A stretch of DNA of 5,809 bases, taken from NCBI GenBank assembly GCA_021817355.1, contig JAKAVI010000262.1, forward strand, positions 1 through 5,809, given 5' to 3'. Both the position numbers and the translations under genes were made by a program. This document shows positions 1 to 5,809 of this stretch, piece by piece. Position 1 is the first letter of the stretch. Every line of letters begins with the position of its first letter. Source of the DNA: Pseudomonadota bacterium. GTDB taxonomy: Bacteria; Pseudomonadota; Alphaproteobacteria; Micropepsales; Micropepsaceae. The notes beneath the pieces are model-generated. The model was not told the origin of the DNA, searched no databases, and was given only the letters and a program-made list of their open reading frames with translations.

Positions 1-294
1 CAACACCATCTCCAAGAGAACCTGTCCGCGATAGGGAATTCGCTTTTTTGGAATAGTCTCAAGGCCCCGGCTCAGTATCTCAGTTTCCATGCGGCCATGC
101 GTTTCCACGACACCAACGACCACGTCGTCGCTCTCCATACGCCTGGCCTTGGCCTGCTGAAGCATCTCAAAGGTTTTGCCTACACCCGGTGCAGCGCCGA
201 GAAAAACCTTAAGTCGGCCCCGCCCTTCCTGCTTTGCCGCCTCCAGCAGAGCTTCGGGTGAGGGCCGTATAGCCTCCTGCCGCTCGTCGTTCAT
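1..294 (-). CDS. kdpD: KdpD sensor histidine kinase, N-terminal fragment (runs off the left edge)
   Basis: This is the N-terminus of the membrane-bound sensor kinase of the KdpD-KdpE two-component system, which activates kdp expression under potassium limitation or osmotic stress. Only 98 codons are in the window, all open, starting at ATG 294. A Walker A-type loop, GAAPGVGKT, lies at residues 33-41, and the KdpD family motif VVGVVETHGR follows at about 59-68. Both belong to the conserved cytoplasmic KdpD domain. The Walker B region, universal-stress-protein-like domain, membrane spans and kinase core would lie beyond the edge. The start is 9 bases after the kdpC stop. The best upstream purines (TGGA) sit too close to the ATG to be a good ribosome binding site, so translation may depend on coupling from kdpC. 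The family call is firm; whether the rest of the gene is intact cannot be seen. Confidence 0.96.
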   Translation of the reverse strand, partial: MNDERQEAIRPSPEALLEAAKQEGRGRLKVFLGAAPGVGKTFEMLQQAKARRMESDDVVVGVVETHGRMETEILSRGLETIPKKRIPYRGQVLLEMVL

Positions 295-303
295 GAGTCC
301 AGT

Positions 304-894
304 CTAACGCATCACAGCACGTTGATGGAGAGCGGAAAGGTGGTCAAGGGCAAGATTTAACCTGAGTACATTGACATGTGCTTCGCCCATCAGTCCGAGA
401 ACGGGCTCATCAACATGGGCTAACACCAATGCCCTTACCAAGGAGGCTGGAAGTTCCCTTGCCGCGGCTACTCCTGGGACCTGAAACAGAGCGCCTGCGG
501 GCGTAATGTCTGGGTCCACACCACTGGCGGACGTCGTGACAAGATCCACCGGAACCTGCTTGCCGGAATTTTGCCTGGCCAGCTTGGCCGCCAGCGCTCG
601 CACACGCTGAGCCAAGGCCAAGGACGTTGGCCCCAGATTGGACCCGCCCGAGCCTGCTGCGTTATACGGCGGCGTTGTAGCCGAGGGTCGACCATAAAAG
701 TAATTTGGAGAACTAAATGGCTGCTCGATCAACTCCGAACCGATAATGCGGCCATCTGCCCTTACAAGACTGCCGTGTGCCTGAAAAGGCAGCAATTCCT
801 CCGCCAGTCCCGTTACCGTTAGAGGATAAATCAATCCTGTCAGAACGGTCATTACCGCCATCATCAGGAAAGAGCAGGTGACATGCTTGAACAT
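304..894 (-). CDS. kdpC: KdpC, accessory subunit of the potassium-transporting ATPase
   Basis: KdpC is the single-span subunit of the KdpFABC complex in the inner membrane. It is needed for assembly and is thought to help ATP binding by KdpB. The product is 196 residues, close to the usual 190 or so. One membrane helix lies at about residues 7-30. The conserved block YFYGRPSA is at 65-72, with SGGSNLGP at 82-89, followed by the family signature DLVTTSASGVDPDITPAGA at 117-135 and FQVPGVA after it. The ATG at 894 is chosen because it lies 13 bases past the kdpB stop and has AGGAG at 905-909. A longer reading from 930 would add 12 residues ([12 protein letters not shown]), overlap the end of kdpB and lack this ribosome binding site. 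No truncation is seen. Confidence 0.97.
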   Translation of the reverse strand: MFKHVTCSFLMMAVMTVLTGLIYPLTVTGLAEELLPFQAHGSLVRADGRIIGSELIEQPFSSPNYFYGRPSATTPPYNAAGSGGSNLGPTSLALAQRVRALAAKLARQNSGKQVPVDLVTTSASGVDPDITPAGALFQVPGVAAARELPASLVRALVLAHVDEPVLGLMGEAHVNVLRLNLALDHLSALHQRAVMR

Positions 895-904
895 GGGGCT
901 CGAT

Positions 905-909
905 CTCCT
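905..909 (-). promoter_or_regulatory. Ribosome binding site of kdpC
   Basis: AGGAG on the minus strand, 10 bases before the ATG at 894. Its first two bases are the last two of the kdpB TAG stop. It decides the kdpC start in favour of 894 over the upstream in-frame codon at 930, and it suggests coupled translation with kdpB. Confidence 0.75.
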
Positions 910-2974
910 AAATCCATCCCATGGCCACAATCGCCATGTCGATCAACTTGATACCAATGAAAGGAACAATAAGCCCACCTACACCATAGATCAGAAGATT
1001 TCGACGCAACACATTGGCTGCACTGTCGGCCCTATACCTCACCCCATTAAGCGCAAGCGGAATTAGCGCAATGATTACAAGCGCGTTAAAAATGATAGCA
1101 GACAAGATCGCGCTTCGCGGGCTGTGCAGGGCCATGATGTTGAGCGCGCCCAGCTGCGGATAAAACGCCAAAAAAATTGCCGGAATGATAGCAAAGTACT
1201 TTGCTACATCGTTGGCTATGGAAAATGTTGTAAGCGCGCCGCGAGTCATCAAAAGTTGCTTCCCAATTTCCACAATCTCAATGAGTTTGGTCGGATCGCT
1301 ATCGAGATCAACCATATTTCCGGCTTCGCGCGCGGCCATGGTACCGGTATTCATGGCCACCCCGACGTCCGCCTGAGCCAGCGCTGGCGCATCGTTGGTA
1401 CCATCACCGCACATTGCCACCAATTTGCCTTTAGCCTGCTCGGATCTTATCAGCTCGAGCTTGGTTTCTGGCGTCGCTTGCGCCAGAAAATCATCAACAC
1501 CCGCTTCCGCCGCAATCGCTGCCGCCGTTAGTGGATTGTCGCCAGTTATCATAACCGTCCGAATACCCATCTGTCTGAGGGCGGAAAACCGCGAGCGAAT
1601 TCCGCCTTTTACGATATCCTTCAAATGAATGACGCCAAGAAGGTTTCCGTCCTTCGCCACAGCCAGCGGGGTTCCGCCCTCCTTTGCGATACGCTCAGCG
1701 ATGACTTCAGTCTGATGAGAAGCAAACGTATTGGCATTGGGTGATGCCTTCAGTACCGCATCAACGGCACCCTTGCGAATGGAGGTGTTTCCAATATCAA
1801 TACCACTGATACGGGTCTGAGCGGAAAATGGAACAAAAGTGGCATTTGCTCCTGTCTTGTCTTTTTCGCTTAGGCCATACTTTGCGATTGCCAATTGTAC
1901 AATCGACCGCCCTTCCGGTGTCTCATCCGGCACGGAGGACAGAAGAGCAGCTTCAGCCAAATCAAGCTTAGCTATACCTTGCAGCGCCACAAATTCCACT
2001 GCTTGCCGATTACCAAGGGTTATGGTGCCAGTTTTGTCCAGAAGCAATGTGTCAACGTCTCCTGCCGCCTCCACAGCGCGTCCGGACATCGCCAGAACAT
2101 TAAATCGCACCAGTCTATCCATGCCTGCGATGCCGATCGCGGACAGTAATGCACCAATCGTCGTTGGAATTAATGTCACAAATAATGCAACTAGCATCAG
2201 CACGCTAACCTGCCCATTCGCATAAGCCGCGAAGGACGGAATGGTTACAATCGCGAAGACAAAGATGATAGTCATGCCCGCCAAAAGGATATTAAGAGCA
2301 ATTTCATTTGGAGTCTTTTGTCTCGATGCCCCCTCGACAAGCGATATCATACGATCAAGGAACGTTGATCCCTTAGTTGCGGTTATGCGAACCACGACCT
2401 GATCTGACAGTACGCGCGTTCCTCCGGTTACTGCGGAGCGGTCTCCTCCTGACTCTCGGATAACCGGTGCACTCTCACCCGTTATCGCCGACTCATCCAC
2501 CGACGCCACTCCCTCCACCACGTCCCCATCAGATGGAATGAGTTCTCCGGCTTCTACCAAGACGAGATCGCCACGTTCGAGCTCATGAGCCGGCACTTTT
2601 CGCCACACCTTGGCGTGACTATCAGAGAGCTTTTTAGCAGAGAGCTCAACTTTGGTTTTTCGAAGCGATTCCGCCTGGGCTTTGCCGCGTCCCTCAGCTA
2701 CCGCTTCGGCAAAATTGGCGAATAATACGGTGAACCAAAGCCATAGATTGATCTGAAAGTCGAAGCTCAGATGACTTTTACCCACCAAAGCGTCACGAAC
2801 CAGCAGCACCGAGGTCAGCGAGGTAACAATCTCGACTACAAACATGACGGGATTACGCGCCATCAACCTTGGATCAAGCTTTCGAAACGCCTGCCCAACC
2901 GCTGTCACAAGCAGTGAGCGATCGAATATTGAAATCCTGGCTGTGCGTTTGCGCACCCGATGAGCGATCTGCAT
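908..2974 (-). CDS. kdpB: KdpB, catalytic P-type ATPase subunit of the potassium pump
   Basis: KdpB hydrolyses ATP to drive potassium import through KdpA in the inner membrane. The product is 688 residues (Escherichia coli, 682). Numbered from ATG 2974, the actuator motif TGES is at 165-168, and its serine matches the one whose phosphorylation inhibits the E. coli enzyme. The membrane helix 4 motif IPTTIG is at 269-274. The phosphorylation motif DKTGT has its catalytic aspartate at 313. The nucleotide-binding PF and KGA elements are at about 382-383 and 401-403. The P-domain motifs TGDN and GDGTNDAP are at 477-480 and 523-530. NDVAK at 588-592 supplies the Asp589 and Lys592 equivalents of the coupling residues in helix 5. 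All catalytic residues are present. A GTG at 2986 directly after the kdpA stop would add four residues, but it lies inside the ribosome binding site of the ATG, so 2974 is preferred. Confidence 0.98.
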   Translation of the reverse strand: MQIAHRVRKRTARISIFDRSLLVTAVGQAFRKLDPRLMARNPVMFVVEIVTSLTSVLLVRDALVGKSHLSFDFQINLWLWFTVLFANFAEAVAEGRGKAQAESLRKTKVELSAKKLSDSHAKVWRKVPAHELERGDLVLVEAGELIPSDGDVVEGVASVDESAITGESAPVIRESGGDRSAVTGGTRVLSDQVVVRITATKGSTFLDRMISLVEGASRQKTPNEIALNILLAGMTIIFVFAIVTIPSFAAYANGQVSVLMLVALFVTLIPTTIGALLSAIGIAGMDRLVRFNVLAMSGRAVEAAGDVDTLLLDKTGTITLGNRQAVEFVALQGIAKLDLAEAALLSSVPDETPEGRSIVQLAIAKYGLSEKDKTGANATFVPFSAQTRISGIDIGNTSIRKGAVDAVLKASPNANTFASHQTEVIAERIAKEGGTPLAVAKDGNLLGVIHLKDIVKGGIRSRFSALRQMGIRTVMITGDNPLTAAAIAAEAGVDDFLAQATPETKLELIRSEQAKGKLVAMCGDGTNDAPALAQADVGVAMNTGTMAAREAGNMVDLDSDPTKLIEIVEIGKQLLMTRGALTTFSIANDVAKYFAIIPAIFLAFYPQLGALNIMALHSPRSAILSAIIFNALVIIALIPLALNGVRYRADSAANVLRRNLLIYGVGGLIVPFIGIKLIDMAIVAMGWI

Positions 2975-2980
2975 AGACAA

Positions 2981-2988
2981 CTCCACCT
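2981..2988 (-). promoter_or_regulatory. Ribosome binding site of kdpB
   Basis: AGGTGGAG on the minus strand, 6 bases before the ATG at 2974, with its first two bases inside the kdpA TAG stop. It places the kdpB start at 2974; the GTG at 2986 falls within this site and is unlikely to be the start. Confidence 0.75.
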
Positions 2989-4714
2989 AGTACAACTTGC
3001 CAGCCATCATAGCGAAATGTTCCGCAATTGGTCCCAACGCTAAGGCCGGAAAGAATGTTAGTCCTCCGACAATAAGGATCACGCCAGTCAAGAGCCCGAC
3101 CCACAGCAAACCGGTTGTCGGGAAAGTTCCAGCAGACGCGGGTATGATCTTTTTTTCTCCCAGAGAGCCCGCCACCGCCATCATGGGAACGATAAAGAGA
3201 AATCTACCTATCAACATCGAGATGCCGATAGTTGTATTCCAGAAAGTCGTATTGGCGTTCAGGCCTGCAAACGCACTTCCATTGTTGGCGGTTCCGGAAG
3301 TATATGCATAAAGGATTTCAGTGAAGCCATGTGGCCCGGCATTGGCGAGGCTTGTTAAGGCGTTTGGGAGTTCCGATGCAATCGCAGTGAAACCTAAGAT
3401 CGACAGTGGCAGAACCAGTATGGAGAGCATCGCCATCTTGACTTCGCGTGCTTCGATCTTTTTGCCTATATACTCCGGCGTTCGACCCACCATTAAGCCG
3501 GCAATGAATACTGCGAGGATTGCAAACAGTAGCATACCGTATAGCCCAGATCCCACACCACCAAATGCGATCTCGCCCAGCTGCATATTGATGAGTGGTA
3601 CAAGACCACCAATCGGGGTAAAGCTGTCCATCGTCGCGTTGACTGAGCCATTTGAAGCATCGGTTGTGGCGTTTGCCCATATTGCTGAATTGACTATCCC
3701 AAATCGTACCTCCTTGCCTTCCATGTTGCCTCCGGCCTGGAGGGCGGTATGGGACGTGTCGACATGAGGTTGCGCTATTGCCAGCGATGGATGGGATTCG
3801 GCCCAATATGTGACCGTGGTTCCGGATACGAAGAACAGTGCCATGACTGCAAACAAAGCCCAACCCTGGCGTCTGTCGTTGACCATTACGCCGAAGGTGT
3901 ATGTCATGGCTGCACTGATCACCAGGATCGCCCATGCCTCGACAAAGTTGGAAATGGCATTTGGATTTTCATATGGGAAGGCCGAATTTGCATTAAAAAA
4001 TCCGCCGCCATTTGTACCAAGTTGTTTGATCGCAACCTGGGAAGCTACCGGTCCCTGAGCAATGAGCTGCTTAGCCCCGCTGAGCACAATAGCATGCGTA
4101 TATGGATCTAGATTTTGGGGAACACCGAGGATCACAAGTACGATGGCGACCACGATGGACATCGGCAACAGGATGTAAAGTGTGACGCGCGTAAGATCTA
4201 CCCAGAAATTTCCGAGAGTTTTAGTCTGGGCGCGCATAAGTCCCCGAATTAAAGCGACTGCCAATGCAATGCCAGCGGCGGCGGAGACGAAGTTCTGCAC
4301 TGTCAGCGCCACCATTTGCGTGAAATAGCTGAGTGTTGCTTCGCCGGAGTATGCCTGCCAGTTAGTATTGCTTGCAAAGCTCACAGCTGTGTTGAAGGAA
4401 AGATCCGGGGAGACCGCCCCCATGTGCTGTGGATTAAACGGTAAAAATTGTTGCAACCGAAGTATGGCGTAAGTAAACAGAAATGCCATTAGAGAAAAAA
4501 CGAGCATGGCCGTGGTGTAGCTGGTCCAGTGCTGCTCCTGATCAGGCTTTACGCCACACAGACGATAGATTGTACGCTCCACAGGAATGACTAATGGCGA
4601 CAGAAACACCTGTTCTCCAGAAAAAACACGCGCCATGTATGTGCCAAGTGGTTTGACACAAACCAGGATGCTCAAGCAATAAAGAAGGATCTGCACCCAG
4701 CCATGATACGACAT
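2987..4714 (-). CDS. kdpA: KdpA, potassium-selective channel-like subunit
   Basis: KdpA belongs to the superfamily of K+ transporters with four pore repeats and selects and conducts potassium within KdpFABC. The product is 575 residues (E. coli, 557), rich in membrane helices throughout. The four pore-loop regions can be read in order: [14 protein letters not shown] at 112-125, [13 protein letters not shown] at 232-244, [11 protein letters not shown] at 350-360 and [13 protein letters not shown] at 472-484. Gln120 and Gly236 match E. coli Gln116 and Gly232, where substitutions alter potassium affinity and selectivity. [15 protein letters not shown] at 380-394 is another family block. The start at ATG 4714 has AGGAG (4721-4725) six bases upstream and follows the kdpF stop by 9 bases. 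The extra length relative to E. coli lies partly around residues 300-340. The gene appears intact. Confidence 0.98.
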   Translation of the reverse strand: MSYHGWVQILLYCLSILVCVKPLGTYMARVFSGEQVFLSPLVIPVERTIYRLCGVKPDQEQHWTSYTTAMLVFSLMAFLFTYAILRLQQFLPFNPQHMGAVSPDLSFNTAVSFASNTNWQAYSGEATLSYFTQMVALTVQNFVSAAAGIALAVALIRGLMRAQTKTLGNFWVDLTRVTLYILLPMSIVVAIVLVILGVPQNLDPYTHAIVLSGAKQLIAQGPVASQVAIKQLGTNGGGFFNANSAFPYENPNAISNFVEAWAILVISAAMTYTFGVMVNDRRQGWALFAVMALFFVSGTTVTYWAESHPSLAIAQPHVDTSHTALQAGGNMEGKEVRFGIVNSAIWANATTDASNGSVNATMDSFTPIGGLVPLINMQLGEIAFGGVGSGLYGMLLFAILAVFIAGLMVGRTPEYIGKKIEAREVKMAMLSILVLPLSILGFTAIASELPNALTSLANAGPHGFTEILYAYTSGTANNGSAFAGLNANTTFWNTTIGISMLIGRFLFIVPMMAVAGSLGEKKIIPASAGTFPTTGLLWVGLLTGVILIVGGLTFFPALALGPIAEHFAMMAGKLY

Positions 4715-4720
4715 GGTCTG

Positions 4721-4726
4721 CTCCTA
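4721..4726 (-). promoter_or_regulatory. Ribosome binding site of kdpA, overlapping the kdpF stop
   Basis: TAGGAG on the minus strand, 6 bases before the kdpA ATG. The TAG of this hexamer is the kdpF stop codon, so a ribosome ending kdpF sits on the kdpA initiation region. Confidence 0.75.
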
Positions 4727-4813
4727 AAATTTTTCGGGACGGATAAGGGCGTAGACCAGGTAGACGAGAATGCCGAATGCAACAATCCCGCCCAGTACGT
4801 AATCAATAGTCAT
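4724..4813 (-). CDS. kdpF: KdpF, 29-residue stabilising subunit of the potassium pump
   Basis: KdpF is a very small hydrophobic peptide that binds KdpA and stabilises the complex in the membrane. This ORF encodes 29 residues, exactly the E. coli length. Residues 5-24 form one membrane helix, and the sequence contains the family pattern YLVYALI, ending in RPEKF. The ATG at 4813 is preceded by GAGG at 4819-4822 with a 5-base spacer. The stop is 9 bases before kdpA and shares bases with the kdpA ribosome binding site. The size, position and ending make the call secure although the gene is short enough to be skipped by gene finders. Confidence 0.93.
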   Translation of the reverse strand: MTIDYVLGGIVAFGILVYLVYALIRPEKF

Positions 4814-4818
4814 GTGGG

Positions 4819-4824
4819 CCTCAC
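4819..4824 (-). promoter_or_regulatory. Ribosome binding site of kdpF, overlapping the stop of the micro-ORF
   Basis: GTGAGG on the minus strand, 5 bases before the kdpF ATG. The TGA within it closes the upstream micro-ORF in its own frame, repeating the stop-within-ribosome-site layout seen at kdpA and kdpB. Confidence 0.55.
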
Positions 4825-4922
4825 GTGCGTTCGCATAGGCCAATGTAGGCGATTGCGCCCGCAAAAAAGACCACGGCGATCAGAATATAAGCTACGTCTG
4901 ACAAGTCCCCACATCCACGCAT
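4821..4922 (-). CDS. Predicted single-span micro-protein preceding kdpF
   Basis: A 33-codon reading frame encodes a short polar N-terminus, one membrane helix (about residues 11-29, AYILIAVVFFAGAIAYIGL) and a short charged tail, CERT. It ends in a TGA 7 bases before the kdpF ATG, and that TGA is embedded in the kdpF ribosome binding site, as at the kdpF-kdpA and kdpA-kdpB joints. From memory, unnamed micro-ORFs with an aromatic-rich helix and a C-terminal C-E/D-R ending occur before kdpF in other genomes; I could not check this. The start is uncertain: ATG 4922 has no clear ribosome site, while TTG 4904 would give a 27-residue product that opens closer to the helix but has GGGG only two bases upstream. 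The function is unknown. By analogy with KdpF it might be another small pump subunit, but that is inference. Confidence 0.55.
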   Translation of the reverse strand: MRGCGDLSDVAYILIAVVFFAGAIAYIGLCERT

Positions 4923-5452
4923 TCTGCTTCAGGCGCAAGCTGGAGCAAGAGCCATATCAATTCCAGTAACAGCGGAAGCGCTGTTTATATAAATTCCATA
5001 TATGAGGCAGGCAGCAAACAGGGAGCATGCTTGCAAAAGCCATATCGACATCAGGGATGGAAAGTTTTTCGATACCGGGCGCATATCCATCAGATATAGG
5101 GAAGGCCCGGCGTGCATGATGGTAGATGTCTTGAACCTTCGCGCCAACCGACGCGGCTTGCGGAGAGGGCGTCAGCTGTCTCGGACAGGCGTGCAGGTGC
5201 AAATGGAAGGCGTTTTTCTCGATCAAGCGGATCGTTGAGTAAGCTTGCTCTGTGCTTTGCTTGGAAGAGTAAACCATCCTCCGTAGCACAATCCGAAGGG
5301 AGCGAGGGAGTTCTGGTTGACCCGAGGCCGGTGGTCCGACCCTGGATTTGGATTTACTTTCCAAACAGTCGCTTCTGGCATAAATGGAACAGTGTCTGCC
5401 GTCGCAGACCCAATTGCGGCAAACGCAATTTCCCTAAGATCCAGATAGCTCG
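4923..5452. other. Upstream region of the kdp operon without an identifiable gene
   Basis: About 530 bases with several overlapping open frames on both strands, none with a good ribosome binding site, recognisable domain or protein-like composition. The part next to the operon (4923-5110) is the natural place for the kdp promoter. It includes a notably AT-rich block at 4984-5004. A small perfect hairpin (7-base arms 5412-5418 and 5424-5430, 5-base loop) lies further out and has no T-run on either side. Confidence 0.6.
4984..5004 (-). promoter_or_regulatory. Possible kdp promoter or KdpE operator (AT-rich twin palindromes)
   Basis: Two palindromes sit side by side: TTTATATAAA (4984-4993) and CATATATG (4997-5004), in an otherwise mixed-composition region 60 to 80 bases before the micro-ORF and about 170 bases before kdpF. 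The E. coli KdpE site in the kdp promoter is also AT-rich and contains TTTATA-like elements, so an operator or a -10 region is plausible. I find no well-spaced -35 partner: TTGCTG upstream is about 20 bases from TATATA, longer than ideal. This is a positional and compositional guess. Confidence 0.3.
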
Positions 5453-5593
5453 TCAGGCTACCAGCCGCCAAATGATCAAGCCGATCGAAAGTCCGGTGGC
5501 AAGTCCCGCCACAGCACCCGCAATAATCGTCATGGTAGCGAGTATGCGCGGGCAGAGGGTGGAGGCTTCGCTGCAATACATAGTCGTGTCCAC
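5453..5593 (-). CDS. Doubtful small hydrophobic ORF, unrecognised
   Basis: This 46-residue frame begins at GTG 5593 just after an in-frame stop, with alternative ATG starts at 5581 (42 residues) and 5533 (26 residues). The C-terminal half is a glycine- and alanine-rich hydrophobic segment, TIIAGAVAGLATGLSIGLII, followed by WRLVA, which looks like one membrane helix with small-residue packing spacing. The N-terminal half, with two cysteines, does not look like a signal peptide. The only upstream purines for the 5581 start are GTGGA. I recognise no family. It could be a small membrane protein, the remnant of a larger gene or chance, and it is transcribed in the same direction as kdp. Confidence 0.22.
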   Translation of the reverse strand: MDTTMYCSEASTLCPRILATMTIIAGAVAGLATGLSIGLIIWRLVA

Positions 5594-5600
5594 AAATTAG

Positions 5601-5656
5601 TGCGCCTGGATCGGGAAGCAGTTAAAGGGCTGTCTGCAAAGCCCGATCCAGGCGCA
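5601..5656. repeat. Perfect 15-base inverted repeat with 26-base centre
   Basis: The arms TGCGCCTGGATCGGG (5601-5615) and CCCGATCCAGGCGCA (5642-5656) are exact reverse complements. A further GCAG/CTGC pairing (5618-5621 with 5634-5637) extends the stem past a small internal loop. Neither strand continues into a T-run, so a standard intrinsic terminator is not supported. Candidates are a palindromic intergenic repeat, a mobile-element remnant or a structured transcript. Confidence 0.85.
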
Positions 5657-5727
5657 TCGGTGTGTCCGTCGCCAAGGCTGCTGGGGGGGGAGGGGCGATT
5701 GCAACCCAAGCGACATCGGACACCGAT
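5656..5727 (-). repeat. Imperfect long inverted repeat with C-rich loop
   Basis: The outer arms ATCGGTGT (5656-5663) and ACACCGAT (5720-5727) are exact. Inside them CCG/CGG and TCGC/GCGA pair after small bulges, then 5701-5709 pairs with 5673-5681. On the minus strand the inner pairs include three G-U pairs and one mismatch, giving about 23 pairs in total. On the plus strand those G-U positions become A-C mismatches, so the fold is better as minus-strand RNA. The apical loop is C-rich there, opposite the G8-A-G4 run at 5683-5695. It shares its end base with the preceding inverted repeat. Confidence 0.65.
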
Positions 5728-5809
5728 AAGATGACATTTCACTCAGAGGAGCCCACGACGCTTTGACCGTACTCCACGCCCCAAGGCCCTCAAATTTCGA
5801 CTGTCATGT
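5728..5809. other. Right-edge segment, no gene assigned
   Basis: These 82 bases contain AGAGGAG on the plus strand (5745-5751), followed after 11 bases by a TTG that stays open to the window edge (15 codons). This could be the start of a plus-strand gene diverging from kdp, but the start codon, spacing and short length leave it unsupported. The minus strand has no convincing frame. Confidence 0.3.

Noticed and set aside
895..930. Longer N-terminus for KdpC beginning at 930
   Set aside because: It would overlap the kdpB end and add a tryptophan- and arginine-rich stretch before the membrane helix; ATG 894 has a proper AGGAG and gives the normal family length.
2975..2986. GTG start for KdpB directly after the kdpA stop
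   Set aside because: The GTG is part of the AGGTGGAG ribosome binding site of ATG 2974, so it is unlikely to be the true start.
4929..5147. 72-codon minus-strand frame with one hydrophobic segment, ending 6 bases before the micro-ORF ATG
   Set aside because: The hydrophobic stretch (SIWLLQACSLFAACLIYGIYI) and close spacing were tempting, but the first start is TTG, no internal ATG has a ribosome binding site, and the frame runs through the likely promoter.
4957..5364. 135-codon minus-strand open frame
   Set aside because: Composition is not protein-like, no recognisable motif or ribosome site, and it overlaps the AT-rich palindromes where the promoter is expected.
5412..5430. Seven-base hairpin as terminator or operator
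   Set aside because: Perfect arms, but no T-run, and it is far from any supported gene start; short hairpins of this size occur by chance.
5223..5576. 117-codon minus-strand frame
   Set aside because: No family resemblance and histidine- and cysteine-rich opening typical of an out-of-frame reading; it overlaps other equally weak frames.
5112..5600. 162-codon plus-strand open frame
   Set aside because: Arginine- and serine-rich with no domain, no good ribosome binding site and no partner; its hydrophobic tail is the complement of the minus-strand small ORF. It looks like a chance frame.
5601..5656. Intrinsic transcription terminator
   Set aside because: The stem is strong, but the loop is long and no T-run follows on either strand.
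5601..5728. c-di-AMP (ydaO-type) riboswitch controlling potassium uptake
   Set aside because: The idea fits the pathway, but I cannot match the conserved sequence blocks of that riboswitch and the element is about 0.8 kb from the operon.
5530..5742. 70-codon minus-strand frame across the inverted repeats
   Set aside because: It reads through both hairpins and a C-rich tract, producing proline- and arginine-rich sequence with no sign of coding.
5763..5809. Start of a divergent plus-strand gene at TTG after AGAGGAG
   Set aside because: Only 15 codons are visible, the start codon is rare and the spacing is long; not enough to call a gene.

Overview
The window carries most of a high-affinity potassium uptake operon of the Kdp type, read entirely from the minus strand, so transcription runs right to left. 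In transcription order: a probable unannotated single-span micro-protein (4821-4922), kdpF (4724-4813), kdpA (2987-4714), kdpB (908-2974), kdpC (304-894) and the first 98 codons of kdpD (1-294, cut by the window edge). KdpA is the potassium channel-like subunit, KdpB the P-type ATPase, KdpC the single-span accessory subunit and KdpF a small stabilising peptide. KdpD is the sensor kinase that normally controls the operon through KdpE, which is not in the window and would be expected beyond the left edge.

The junctions are very tight (7 to 13 bases). At the joints upstream of kdpF, kdpA, kdpB and kdpC the upstream stop codon is part of, or touches, the purine-rich ribosome binding site of the next gene. 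This argues for one translationally coupled transcript. The kdpC-kdpD joint is equally short but has only a weak ribosome binding site, which would fit low synthesis of the sensor relative to the pump.

The right-hand 890 bases (4923-5809) hold no gene I can identify. They contain an AT-rich stretch with two short palindromes (4984-5004) where a kdp promoter or operator could lie, a doubtful small membrane ORF (5453-5593), and two back-to-back inverted repeats (5601-5656 and 5656-5727). The second repeat forms a better stem on the minus-strand transcript than on the plus strand because of G-U pairs.

The organism is most likely a Gram-negative proteobacterium, possibly an alphaproteobacterium. 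This is inferred from the KdpD N-terminus, the KdpF ending (ALIRPEKF) and the gene order FABCD, judged from memory of these families and not from a search. Base composition looks close to half GC, with no sign of recent transfer inside the kdp genes. The most novel candidates are the micro-ORF before kdpF and the structured repeat pair upstream; the kdp genes themselves are ordinary and intact.
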